Assembly: GCA_045651985.1 (NCBI GenBank)
Contig: JAZRTK010000010.1
Span: forward strand, 1 to 64,000
Direction: 5' to 3'
DNA: 64,000 bases
From: SIG710 sp045651985
GTDB lineage: Bacteria > Bacillota > Clostridia > Oscillospirales > CAG-272
Of the stretch, positions 14,919 to 23,734 are shown piece after piece. The position numbers and the translations under genes were made by a program. Position 1 is the first letter of the stretch; each line of letters opens with the position of its first letter. Below the pieces are notes generated by a model. The model was not told where the DNA came from and did no database searches. It saw only the letters and a program-made list of their open reading frames with translations.

Positions 14919-16640
14919 ATGTTCAAACTTTTAAGGTTTATGAAGAAATACACGCTTGAAAGCATCTTGGGACCGCTTTTCAAGCTTCTTGAAGCGACCT
15001 TTGAGCTGCTGGTGCCCTTGGTCATCGCGCAGATGGTTGACGTAGGGATAGCGAACAGCAACCAAAGCTATATCGTGAAAATGGCGTTGGTTTTGGGAGC
15101 CCTTGGCATTATCGGTCTTTTCTTTTCGGTGACCGCTCAGTATTTTGCCGCCAAGGCTGCCGTGGGATTTACGTGCGAGCTTCGCAGCCGTCTCCACCGC
15201 CACATTCAGACTCTTTCCTGGCAGGATCTTGACAGCTTGACGCAGTCTCAGCTTATTACCGTAATGACCAGCGACATGAATCAAGTGCAGACGGGAATAA
15301 ATCTGTCTCTGCGCTTGCTTTTGCGCTCACCCTTCGTGGTCTTCGGCGCCATGATAATGGCGTTTACTATCGACGTAAGGTCCGCGCTTATTTTCGCCGT
15401 TGCCATTCCCGTTTTGGCGGCTGTGGTGTTCTCGGTTATACTTTCCTGCATACCCCTTTATAAAAAGGTGCAGAGAAAGCTTGGTAAAGTCCTTCTGTCC
15501 GTTCGCGAAAACCTCGGCGGTGTCCGCGTTGTCCGCGCGTTTTGCAAGGAGGGCGAGGAGATCGAGCGCTTTGAAGCGGAGGATCTTGAGCTGAACAAGA
15601 TCCAGCGCTTTACGGGCAAGATATCGGCTATCATGAACCCCGCAACTCTCATACTTATCAACATTGCGACCGTGTGGCTTATTCACCGCGGCGCACTTCG
15701 CGTAGACAGCGGCAGCATCACACGCGGAGAGCTTTTGGCGCTCTATAACTATATGTCTCAGATCTTGGTCGAGCTTATTAAAATGGCGAACCTTATCGTA
15801 AGCATAACCAAGTTTATCGCTTGCGGTAACAGAATAAATGCGGTCATGGAGACCGAGCCGTCGCAGACTTTCCCAAAAGAGCTTACAGCAAAGCCTGAGA
15901 ACGATTTTGCACTGACTTTTGAGAACGTGTCATTCAGATACGGATCGGGCGCAACCGACTCTCTTTCGGGGTTGAATTTCAGCGTTAAAAAAGGTGAGAC
16001 GGTTGGAATTATCGGAGGTACGGGATCGGGTAAGACTACCCTTGTAAACTTGATTCCCCGTTTCTACGACGTAAGCGGGGGAAAGGTCACCGTGGACGGA
16101 ATCGACGTTCGTGACTATCCCGCCGACACTTTGAGAGAGAAGATCGGATTTGCACAACAGAAATCCGTTCTGTTCCTGGGAACTGTCCGCGAAAACCTCA
16201 AATGGGGTAATCCCGATGCTGGCGACGAGGAACTGACACGAGCGCTGGAAACGGCGCAGGCGCTTGAGGTGGTCGAGAAAAAGGGCGACCTTGATTTTGA
16301 GATAGAGCAGGGGGGACGCAACCTTTCGGGCGGTCAAAAGCAAAGACTTAACGTCGCCCGCGCGCTTGTACGCCGTCCCGAAATACTGATTTTGGACGAC
16401 AGCTCATCGGCTCTTGACTACGCAACCGACGCCAAGCTCCGCCGTGCATTGGCGGAACTTGATTTTAACCCCACCGTTTTCGTGGTCTCTCAGAGAGTTT
16501 CCTCTATCAGCCACGCCGATAAAATAATCGTTCTTGACGATGGAGAGGCTGTTGGGATAGGCACTCACGATTCTCTTATGGAGAGCTGCGACGTCTACCG
16601 CGAGATCTGCGATTCTCAGACGGGAGGTGAGGCAAAATGA
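14919..16640 (+). CDS. Heterodimeric ABC exporter, degenerate-site subunit
   Basis: A type IV ABC half-transporter of 573 residues: six membrane helices (about 1-310) and a nucleotide-binding domain with Walker A GGTGSGKTT, signature NLSGGQKQR and Walker B ILILDDSSSALD. The catalytic glutamate after Walker B is replaced by aspartate, as in the inactive-site partner of LmrCD, BmrCD and TM287/288 exporters (family knowledge). The ATG follows ACGGAGGAAAA. The stop overlaps the next start by four bases, so the two halves are translationally coupled. The substrate is unknown; multidrug or lipid export is likely. Confidence 0.9.
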   Translation: MFKLLRFMKKYTLESILGPLFKLLEATFELLVPLVIAQMVDVGIANSNQSYIVKMALVLGALGIIGLFFSVTAQYFAAKAAVGFTCELRSRLHRHIQTLSWQDLDSLTQSQLITVMTSDMNQVQTGINLSLRLLLRSPFVVFGAMIMAFTIDVRSALIFAVAIPVLAAVVFSVILSCIPLYKKVQRKLGKVLLSVRENLGGVRVVRAFCKEGEEIERFEAEDLELNKIQRFTGKISAIMNPATLILINIATVWLIHRGALRVDSGSITRGELLALYNYMSQILVELIKMANLIVSITKFIACGNRINAVMETEPSQTFPKELTAKPENDFALTFENVSFRYGSGATDSLSGLNFSVKKGETVGIIGGTGSGKTTLVNLIPRFYDVSGGKVTVDGIDVRDYPADTLREKIGFAQQKSVLFLGTVRENLKWGNPDAGDEELTRALETAQALEVVEKKGDLDFEIEQGGRNLSGGQKQRLNVARALVRRPEILILDDSSSALDYATDAKLRRALAELDFNPTVFVVSQRVSSISHADKIIVLDDGEAVGIGTHDSLMESCDVYREICDSQTGGEAK

Positions 16641-18385
16641 AAAACAAGGGTACCTTTAAAAAGATACTTCAACGTGTGGGGAAATATAAATCCCTAATGG
16701 CTCTGTCCATAATTTTTGCCGCCGTTACCGTACTTCTGACCCTCTATATCCCGATCTTGATCGGTGACGCTATCGACCTTGCCGTAGGTGCGGGCAACGT
16801 AGATATGGCAGGCATCGGAGCGTTGCTTTTTAAAGCAGGCTCGGCGGCGGTTGTATGCGGTGTCCTCACCTGGCTTATGAACGCCATAAACAACAAGATA
16901 ACCTATTTTGTCACAAAGGATATCCGCGATGAGGCGTGCAGACATTTGCAGGTGCTGCCCCTCAGCTACCTTGACAGCCACCCGTCGGGAAAGATAATAA
17001 ATAACATTATTTCCGACGTTGACCAGTTTGCTGACGGTCTGCTCATGGGCTTCACTCAACTGTTCACGGGCATCGTTACTATCCTTGCGACTCTCGTGCT
17101 CATGCTTTCCATCAACTGGAAGGTGGCGCTTGTGGTTATTGTTTTTACGCCCCTTTCGCTTCTTATCGCGTCCTTTATTTCAAAAAGCACTTATACAATG
17201 TTCCTGCGCCAGTCCGAGTGCAGAGGAGAACAGACCACCTTTATTGACGAGTATGTGGGAAATCAAAAGACCGTGCGCGCATTTTCTCACGAGGACGAGG
17301 CGCAGACCAAGTTTGACGACATAAACGACCGACTTGGAAGGGTCTCGCTGAAAGCCATATTCTTCTCATCGCTCACAAACCCCGGAACACGCTTTGTAAA
17401 TAATCTTATTTACGCGGGTGTGGCGCTTGCGGGTTCGCTTCTTGTGCTTAATAGCGGTGAGGGATTTACCGTGGGCATTCTTTCCTGCTTTTTGTCCTAC
17501 GCAAATCAGTACACAAAGCCATTTAACGAAATTTCGGGAGTTATTACCGAGTTCCAGAACTCTGTTGCTTGCGCGGCAAGAGTTTTCGACCTTATGGAGG
17601 CAGAGCCCCAGACCTCGGACGCACCCGACGCCATCACGCTTGAGGACGTGCAGGGCAACGTGGAGCTGAAAAACGTGAGATTTTCCTACGTTCCCGAGCA
17701 GAAATTGATCGAGGACCTCAACCTGTCGGTAAAACCCGGTCAGCGAGTCGCTATCGTGGGTCCTACGGGCTGCGGAAAGACTACGCTTATAAACCTGCTC
17801 ATGCGTTTCTACGACGTGTGCGACGGCTCGATTACACTTGAGGGCAAGGACGTTCGGCATATCACGAGACGTTCTCTGCGCTCCAATTACGGCATGGTGC
17901 TTCAGGAGACCTGGCTTCGAAGCGGCACTGTGCGGGATAATATCAGAATAGGTAAGTCGGACGCCACAGACGAGGAAGTCGTTGCCGCCGCCAAGCAGGC
18001 GCATGCACACAGCTTTATCCGCCGCTTGCCGCAGGGCTATGACACGATCATCGGCGAGGACGGCGGAAGCCTGTCACAGGGTCAGAAGCAGCTTCTTTGC
18101 ATCGCAAGGATAATGCTTGCTCTGCCGCCTATGCTTATTCTTGACGAGGCGACCTCGTCTATCGATACCCGTACCGAGCTTAAGGTCCAGGACGCCTTTG
18201 CCAAACTGATGAAGGGCAGGACCAGCTTTGTGGTCGCCCACCGCTTGTCAACTATCCGCACTGCTGACCTGATTTTGGTCATGCGTGACGGAAACGTAAT
18301 AGAGCAGGGAACTCACGAGGAGCTTATTGCCCTCGGCGGCTTCTACCATGAGCTTTATTTTAGCCAGTTTGAAACGGCAGAGTAA
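16637..18385 (+). CDS. Heterodimeric ABC exporter, catalytic-site subunit
   Basis: Partner half-transporter of 582 residues, with six membrane helices and a nucleotide-binding domain. Walker A is GPTGCGKTT; Walker B LILDEATSSID keeps the catalytic glutamate, but the signature is altered to SLSQGQKQ. This complements the upstream subunit: the altered signature here would pair with the degenerate Walker B there, giving one competent and one degenerate ATP site, the hallmark of asymmetric exporters. The operon ends at a strong terminator. Confidence 0.9.
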   Translation: MKNKGTFKKILQRVGKYKSLMALSIIFAAVTVLLTLYIPILIGDAIDLAVGAGNVDMAGIGALLFKAGSAAVVCGVLTWLMNAINNKITYFVTKDIRDEACRHLQVLPLSYLDSHPSGKIINNIISDVDQFADGLLMGFTQLFTGIVTILATLVLMLSINWKVALVVIVFTPLSLLIASFISKSTYTMFLRQSECRGEQTTFIDEYVGNQKTVRAFSHEDEAQTKFDDINDRLGRVSLKAIFFSSLTNPGTRFVNNLIYAGVALAGSLLVLNSGEGFTVGILSCFLSYANQYTKPFNEISGVITEFQNSVACAARVFDLMEAEPQTSDAPDAITLEDVQGNVELKNVRFSYVPEQKLIEDLNLSVKPGQRVAIVGPTGCGKTTLINLLMRFYDVCDGSITLEGKDVRHITRRSLRSNYGMVLQETWLRSGTVRDNIRIGKSDATDEEVVAAAKQAHAHSFIRRLPQGYDTIIGEDGGSLSQGQKQLLCIARIMLALPPMLILDEATSSIDTRTELKVQDAFAKLMKGRTSFVVAHRLSTIRTADLILVMRDGNVIEQGTHEELIALGGFYHELYFSQFETAE

Positions 18386-18387
18386 AA

Positions 18388-18416
18388 TAAAAAGCCTCCC
18401 GCAGGGAGGCTTTTTA
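18388..18416. terminator. Bidirectional terminator, ABC exporter and ABC importer operons
   Basis: An 11-bp stem (AAAAGCCTCCC with GGGAGGCTTTT), GCA loop, T-run on both strands. Confidence 0.9.
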
Positions 18417-18998
18417 TTTTCTGTTTAGTTCCTCGAAATTCAGGATCTTCGCGCCGCAGAGATTTGCATCGTCGGCGCTGTGGGTGATGATGATCACCAA
18501 GGAGCTTTCGCCTTTTTTTCGAATAAGCGCCGCCGTGCGCTCTTTTATTGCTTCGTCGAGACCGTTAAAGGGCTCGTCAAAAAGCGAGATGTCACCGTCA
18601 AAGGCAAGCGCGCGTGCAAGTGAAACTCTCTGCTTCATTCCTCCCGAAAGCTGACGGGGAAGCGCGTTCACTTCCGCTTCAAGTCCCAGATCGGTCAGAT
18701 GGGAGAGGGCGATTTCATCTTTATCCCTTCCCCAAAGCACGAATTTCACGTTTTCAAGAGCGCTTTTCTGCTCCAAAAGACGCGGCTCCTGAAAAGAGTA
18801 AGCTATCTTGTCGCTGTCCCGCCGGATCTTTCCGCTTTTCGGCTTCAAGAGACCCGAGATCAGGTACAAAAGGGTGGTCTTTCCGCAACCCGAGGGTCCC
18901 ATGAGAGCAAATACTCCGCGGTCGGGAAGCTCAAGGCTCAGATCTTGTATTACAGCCTTCTTGCCGTAGGCAAAACCGAGGTTTTCAATTTTGATCAT
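18414..18998 (-). CDS. NitT/TauT-type ABC importer ATPase
   Basis: A 194-residue ATPase with Walker A GPSGCGKTT, signature QLSGGMKQR, Walker B ISLFDEPFNGLD and the switch His in IITHSADD. It is shorter than SsuB/TauB proteins (about 240-260) because the C-terminal extension is missing, but the core is complete. The start overlaps the permease gene by 14 bases. Third gene after the substrate-binding protein and permease. Confidence 0.88.
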   Translation of the reverse strand: MIKIENLGFAYGKKAVIQDLSLELPDRGVFALMGPSGCGKTTLLYLISGLLKPKSGKIRRDSDKIAYSFQEPRLLEQKSALENVKFVLWGRDKDEIALSHLTDLGLEAEVNALPRQLSGGMKQRVSLARALAFDGDISLFDEPFNGLDEAIKERTAALIRKKGESSLVIIITHSADDANLCGAKILNFEELNRK

Positions 18999-19764
18999 CG
19001 TTTGCCTCCTCTCCGGCGTTTGGGCGGATGACGAGCACCATTACAGCGTCAAGAACGAGGTTTAAAAGCACCACCGCCGCAGTCCATGCAAACAGATCTA
19101 CCGTCTCAAAATAAGCCTTTGATTCAAAGAGCTTTTGTCCCACGGAATTTGGGGTGTTCACGATGACCTCGGCGGAAATCCCCGCTTTCCAAGCAAGACC
19201 CACCGAGGTCTTGAATGCCGCACCGAAAAACGGTGCTACCGAGGGTAGGTATATGCCGAATATCTTCTTCGCCGTGCCCACTCGATAAACCCTTGCCATT
19301 TCAAGAAGTCCTCGGTCAACCTGCTTTACGCCTGTTTCAACGTTCGACCATACGATGGGAAGAACAATGAGCAACGTAACGAAAATGGGAAGCCTTTCTC
19401 TGCCGAGCCAAAGGGCGGCGAGAATGGCAAAGGACGCAACGGGTGTTGATTTTATGACGGTCATAGGCGGTCCGAAAAGAGCGGACACCACCTTTGATTT
19501 CGCGGTGAGTATGCCGAGTATGACTCCTGCCGACACCGCTTGCAAAATGCCAAAGGTAACTCTGATAAGCGAGCTTCCCATGGTGCGCCAGAAAACGCTC
19601 TCATAAAGAAGCTCAAAAAAACGGCGGCAAACGTGCGCGGGGGAAGGCAGCAGCAGCTCAAGTCCCACGCGGGCGGCGGCAAGATACCAGATAAGTATCC
19701 AGAATGCCGCCACCGCTATGGTCGTCAGGACTTTTTTGTATATCTTTTTTGTTTTTTCAGTCAT
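18985..19764 (-). CDS. NitT/TauT-type ABC importer permease
   Basis: A 259-residue inner-membrane protein with about six helices and the family's cytoplasmic EAA-like loop (about 150-175, region GLLEMARVYRVG), resembling SsuC/TauC/ThiX permeases. Its start codon abuts the binding-protein stop (one-base overlap). Confidence 0.88.
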   Translation of the reverse strand: MTEKTKKIYKKVLTTIAVAAFWILIWYLAAARVGLELLLPSPAHVCRRFFELLYESVFWRTMGSSLIRVTFGILQAVSAGVILGILTAKSKVVSALFGPPMTVIKSTPVASFAILAALWLGRERLPIFVTLLIVLPIVWSNVETGVKQVDRGLLEMARVYRVGTAKKIFGIYLPSVAPFFGAAFKTSVGLAWKAGISAEVIVNTPNSVGQKLFESKAYFETVDLFAWTAAVVLLNLVLDAVMVLVIRPNAGEEANDDQN

Positions 19765-20834
19765 TACTTTGCGAAGTAGTAAAGCCCTGCATCGGGAATC
19801 TTACCGCCAACCGACGCGGGATTTGCCGCAAAGAGGACTTTGAAGAATTCATCCATTGCCGCCTGCATTTCGGCACCGTCAAGGTATGCGATATTGCAGC
19901 GGGGAATAGCCTTTTCAGCAAGAGGTGCCTTGGGGATAATTCCGTTTGCGGCGATTATCTGGGATGCCTCCTTGGGGTTGTCGTTTACGTATTGAATTGA
20001 CGCTGCATAGTCTGCAAGGAACGCATCAAGCTCGTTCTTGTGAGCCTCTATAAATTCTTTTCTGGCAACGAGACAGCCCTGTACCAGAGACTTGCCGCCG
20101 CTTACCTGAGACCAGATGTCCTCCAATGCAACTAAGATTCTGACCTTTTCGTTCTGGGACGTAACTGCCGTAACCTTGGGCTCGGGAAGGATCGCAAATT
20201 CTACCATGTTGGTAGCGATAGCGGTTGCAAGCTCGTCGGGTGTATTGTAGGTAAAGTCAAGGAAAATGTCCTGACCTACAACAAGACCGATTGCATCAAG
20301 CAGATATTTTGAAATGAACTCGGGGTTTGCGCCCTGATTGCAGCAGTAGATAGTCTTGCCTGCGATGTCGTCGAGAGATGTTACTTCAGAGGTGGTGAGC
20401 ATGTAGAGTACGCCCAGGGTGTTGACAGCAACTACCTGAACGCCGCCGTTTGTTTTGTTGTAGAGAACAGCGGCTAAGTTTGTGGGTACTGCCGCCATAT
20501 CGGCGGTTCCGCTGATGATAGCGCCCGAAGCCAGACTCGCGTCGGAGACGATATCAAAATTGTACTTGAAAGTAGAAGTCCCCTTTGCGTTTTCGTCCAT
20601 TATCTGAGCAAATCCCATGCCTGTCGTGCCCGCGATAACGGTCACGTTGATCTCAAGATCATTATTTACGGGATCGTCTGTCTTTTCTGTGTCGGGGGTC
20701 TGTGTGTCGCCCGTGTCTACGGGTGTATTCTGTGTTTCGGGCAGGTTTGTTTCGTTATCCTTTGCACCGCCGCCGCATGCGACGAGGGCGAGAATAAGTA
20801 AAAGTACCAGTGTGCCGGCTAAAAGTCTTTTCAT
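19764..20834 (-). CDS. ABC importer substrate-binding lipoprotein (NMT1/SsuA-like)
   Basis: A 356-residue extracellular lipoprotein: signal peptide with lipobox LALVAC (Cys20), a Thr/Asp-rich linker (about 25-60), then a type II periplasmic-binding fold with the NMT1-like pattern SGTADMAAVPTNLAAVLYN and CNQGANPEF. Relatives bind sulfonates, pyrimidine thiamine precursors or other small organics; the substrate cannot be read from sequence. The Crp/Fnr gene lies 14 bases upstream in the same transcript. Confidence 0.85.
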   Translation of the reverse strand: MKRLLAGTLVLLLILALVACGGGAKDNETNLPETQNTPVDTGDTQTPDTEKTDDPVNNDLEINVTVIAGTTGMGFAQIMDENAKGTSTFKYNFDIVSDASLASGAIISGTADMAAVPTNLAAVLYNKTNGGVQVVAVNTLGVLYMLTTSEVTSLDDIAGKTIYCCNQGANPEFISKYLLDAIGLVVGQDIFLDFTYNTPDELATAIATNMVEFAILPEPKVTAVTSQNEKVRILVALEDIWSQVSGGKSLVQGCLVARKEFIEAHKNELDAFLADYAASIQYVNDNPKEASQIIAANGIIPKAPLAEKAIPRCNIAYLDGAEMQAAMDEFFKVLFAANPASVGGKIPDAGLYYFAK

Positions 20835-20848
20835 AATGATTTCTTCCT

Positions 20849-21520
20849 TTAATTGTATTTTTTATTCAAAAACTCACGGTCTGTGATCGTGAGAAATTTA
20901 CCGTTTTTGATTATGAGACCGTCGCTCTTCAGCTTTTCAAAAGCTCGGTAAAGGGAAGCACGGCCTATATTGAGAATGTCCGAGAGGGTGACTGCGGGGA
21001 CGTCAAGCGTTATCTCATTTGAGTTTGCCTCGGAGCAGAGGGAATAAATGTAAAGAGCCAAACGCCGCTCGGCACTTCCTGCCGTGAAGCAGGCGATGCG
21101 TCCCGTGAGAAAGCGTATCCTGCCCGTTAGAAAGCCGATATAGTTATACATGGCGCGGCTGCTTGATTCAAAGAGCCGTCCCACCGCCTTTTCGGTGATG
21201 AACAGAACGGTGCAGGGGGTTTTTGCCTTTACGCGGCTGATGAAATCCTCGCTTCCGCCGAAAAGACTTGCAACGCCGAACATATTTCCTCGTCCCAGTG
21301 TGCGAAGAACTACCTGCCGTCCGCTGTCGGAGGAGTAGACCACGGCGCTGCCCGAAAGAATAACGCACAAGCGATTTTCACCGTTTTCGCAGGATTCTAT
21401 TATCTGGTCCCGACGAAAGTTTTTCTCGGTCGAGCCGTCTGACAGCATCAGAGTCAGCTTATCCTCCTCAACGCCCGCAAAAAGTGGCAGCTCGGAGATC
21501 AACTTTATTTTTTCTTTCAT
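20849..21520 (-). CDS. Crp/Fnr-family transcription regulator
   Basis: A 223-residue regulator with an N-terminal cyclic-nucleotide-binding-fold domain (about 15-130), a dimer helix and a C-terminal winged helix with the recognition-helix pattern LSDILNIGRASLYRAFEKL. No Fnr-like cysteine cluster is seen at the N-terminus. It is the first gene of the importer operon, and its own promoter carries a palindrome just downstream of the -10 box, so autorepression and ligand-dependent control of the importer are likely (inference). Confidence 0.85.
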   Translation of the reverse strand: MKEKIKLISELPLFAGVEEDKLTLMLSDGSTEKNFRRDQIIESCENGENRLCVILSGSAVVYSSDSGRQVVLRTLGRGNMFGVASLFGGSEDFISRVKAKTPCTVLFITEKAVGRLFESSSRAMYNYIGFLTGRIRFLTGRIACFTAGSAERRLALYIYSLCSEANSNEITLDVPAVTLSDILNIGRASLYRAFEKLKSDGLIIKNGKFLTITDREFLNKKYN

Positions 21521-21535
21521 TTCGACCTCCTTTAA

Positions 21536-21588
21536 AAGTGTATCAAATGAGACACTTATATTATACTCATTCTTTTGTACTTTGTCAA
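21536..21588 (-). promoter_or_regulatory. Promoter and palindromic operator of the Crp/Fnr-importer operon
   Basis: Minus strand TTGACA (21588-21583), 17 bases, TATAAT (21565-21560). A perfect inverted repeat AAGTGT-N10-ACACTT (21536-21557) begins two bases past the -10 box and covers the expected transcription start, in a position suited to repression. Confidence 0.8.
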
Positions 21589-21598
21589 CCCCAAAAAT

Positions 21599-21630
21599 AA
21601 AAAAAGTGCCAAATTTTTGGCACTTTTTTA
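21599..21630 (-). terminator. Terminator of queA
   Basis: A 14-bp stem (21600-21613 with 21616-21629), AAAAAAGTGCCAAA paired with TTTGGCACTTTTTT. Confidence 0.85.
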
Positions 21631-21644
21631 ATAATTATTCCTAT

Positions 21645-22721
21645 TTATTCAATAAACATCGCATCGCCAAAAGAGAAGAAACGGTATTTTTTATCAACCG
21701 CTGTGCGGTATGCTTCCATGATGCCCTCTCGGTTGTAAAGCGCGGAGACAAGCATGAGCAGGGTGCTTTCGGGCAGGTGAAAATTGGTGATAAGTGCGTC
21801 AACAGCCTTAAATTTGTATCCGGGATAGATAAAAATTCCCGTGTCGCTTTCCATAGCTTGGATTTTTCCGTCGTCGGTGGCAACGCTTTCAAGCGTACGG
21901 CAAGAGGTGGTGCCCACCGCAATAATTCGTCCGCCGTCAGCACGGCGCTCATTGATTATGCGCGCACTTTCCTCGGAGACGAGAATATGCTCAGAGTGCA
22001 TGATGTGCTCGTCAATTTTGTCTGCTTTTACGGGGCGGAACGTTCCAAGACCCACGTGGAGCATAACGGGAACTACGCTTACGCCCTTTGCCCGAATGGC
22101 GTCAAGCAGCTCGGGAGTAAAGTGAAGACCCGCTGTGGGAGCTGCTGCCGAGCCTTCCGTCTTTGCGTATACTGTCTGATAGCGGTCGCGGTCGCGGAGC
22201 TGCTCGGTTATGTAAGGCGGCAAGGGCATAAGTCCTATTTCGCTCAAAATATTGTAGATATTTTCGTATTTTGCGCGGTCGTATTCGAAGCGAATGAGTC
22301 GGTTTCCTTCCTCAACTATATCCACGATCTCGCCGCGTAAGATCCCGCCGCCGAAAAACAAGCGGCTTCCTATTTTTGCACGCTTGCCCGGCTTTACGAG
22401 CGTTTCCCAGGTATCAAGACCGTGTGATTTGAGCAACAGAAGCTCGATCTTTGCGTCTTCTTTGCCCTCGGAATGGCCGTAAAGGCGGGCGGGAATGACC
22501 TTTGAGTCGTTTATTACAAGAACGTCGCCTGCGTTGAGATAGTCGATTATATTAAAGAATTTTTTGTGCTCGATCTCACCCGTTTTGCGGTGTACCACCA
22601 TAAGAGAGGAGCAGTCACGCTTCTCGGCGGGGTGCTGAGCAATAAGCTCCTGCGGAAGATCGTAATAAAAATCGGAGGTTTTCAGCTCCGTAGGTTTTTT
22701 CTCGTTTACGATAACAGACAT
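21645..22721 (-). CDS. queA: tRNA preQ1(34) S-adenosylmethionine ribosyltransferase-isomerase
   Basis: Transfers and rearranges the ribosyl group of SAM onto preQ1 in tRNA wobble position 34, giving epoxyqueuosine. The 358 residues match QueA throughout: SDFYYDLPQELIAQHPAEKRD, DVLVINDSKVIPARL, FEYDRAKYENI, APTAGLHFT, HVGLGTFRPV, and the C-terminal TNFHLPESTLLMLVSAL. About 15 extra residues precede the usual family start. No strong ribosome binding site is seen; a hairpin GCCC/GGGC lies just before ATG. It is transcribed divergently from dapA. Confidence 0.96.
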   Translation of the reverse strand: MSVIVNEKKPTELKTSDFYYDLPQELIAQHPAEKRDCSSLMVVHRKTGEIEHKKFFNIIDYLNAGDVLVINDSKVIPARLYGHSEGKEDAKIELLLLKSHGLDTWETLVKPGKRAKIGSRLFFGGGILRGEIVDIVEEGNRLIRFEYDRAKYENIYNILSEIGLMPLPPYITEQLRDRDRYQTVYAKTEGSAAAPTAGLHFTPELLDAIRAKGVSVVPVMLHVGLGTFRPVKADKIDEHIMHSEHILVSEESARIINERRADGGRIIAVGTTSCRTLESVATDDGKIQAMESDTGIFIYPGYKFKAVDALITNFHLPESTLLMLVSALYNREGIMEAYRTAVDKKYRFFSFGDAMFIE

Positions 22722-22834
22722 AATAAAACCGCCCGTTTAGGGCGTCCTTTTCTTTGATTTTTTATCTTTTCCGAAACTTACGGCTCATAGCGTCATAAAC
22801 TGAAATGAGTATAATTTTCGGGGAGGACTTAATA

Positions 22835-23734
22835 ATGAAGAAAACAATATTTTGCGGCAGTGCCACCGCTGTGGTCACACCATTTACGGGCGGTGCTGTG
22901 GATTATTTTGCATTTGAGCGTTTGCTCTTGCGCCAGATCGAATCGGGGACTGACGGAATTGTGGTATGCGGCACTACGGGAGAGGCTTCGACACTTTCCA
23001 GCGAGGAGCAAGCAGAGGTAGTGCGCTTTGCACGGTCGGTTGTGGGCGGAAAAATTCCGCTTATTGCGGGAACGGGATCAAACGATACAGCCACCGCCTG
23101 CAAGAGAACGAAAAATGCCACCGATGCGGGTGCGGACGGTGTGCTCGTGGTCACGCCCTACTACAACAAAGCCACGCAAAAAGGGTTGGTCTACCATTAT
23201 GAGGCGGTGGCAGCATCCACCGACCTGCCCGTAATTCTCTACAATGTCCCAACGCGTACCTGTGTTGACGTTTCGGTGGATACATACGAAAAGCTGTGTG
23301 CGGTAGAGAATATTGCGGGGGTAAAGGAAGCAAGCCCCGATATCGTCAAAATCGGGGACATTATCCGTCGGTGCGGTGACAGTCTGCCCGTGTATTCCGG
23401 CAACGACGACATGGCTCTGCCCATAATTTTTTTGGGCGGAAAGGGAGTGATCTCGGTGGCGGGAAACCTTATCCCAAGCGAGATGTACGCCCTTTGCCGT
23501 GCCGCACTTTCGGGGGATTACAGATTGGCAGTTGAGCTTCACATGAAGTATCTGCCGCTCATGCGCGGACTTTTCTGCACGGTCAATCCCATAGCGGTAA
23601 AGACCGCTCTGCACATGATGGGACTGTGTAGCGGGGAATTTCGCCTGCCTATGTGCGAGCCTGAGGGTGACGTGCTTGAAAAAATCAAGAATTTGCTTAT
23701 ACGTTACAGCTTGATTCAGCCCGCAAAGGGGTGA
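22835..23734 (+). CDS. dapA: 4-hydroxy-tetrahydrodipicolinate synthase
   Basis: Condenses pyruvate and aspartate semialdehyde, the first committed step to diaminopimelate and lysine. The start is the ATG after GGGGAGGACTTAATA; an earlier in-frame ATG lacks a ribosome binding site. The 299 residues show GTTGEASTL, the active-site tyrosine in LYNVPTRT, the Schiff-base lysine in GVKEAS and YSGNDD. Its end overlaps the convergent rpe gene by 19 bases. Aspartate kinase, the upstream enzyme, is 22 kb away in this window. Confidence 0.96.
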   Translation: MKKTIFCGSATAVVTPFTGGAVDYFAFERLLLRQIESGTDGIVVCGTTGEASTLSSEEQAEVVRFARSVVGGKIPLIAGTGSNDTATACKRTKNATDAGADGVLVVTPYYNKATQKGLVYHYEAVAASTDLPVILYNVPTRTCVDVSVDTYEKLCAVENIAGVKEASPDIVKIGDIIRRCGDSLPVYSGNDDMALPIIFLGGKGVISVAGNLIPSEMYALCRAALSGDYRLAVELHMKYLPLMRGLFCTVNPIAVKTALHMMGLCSGEFRLPMCEPEGDVLEKIKNLLIRYSLIQPAKG

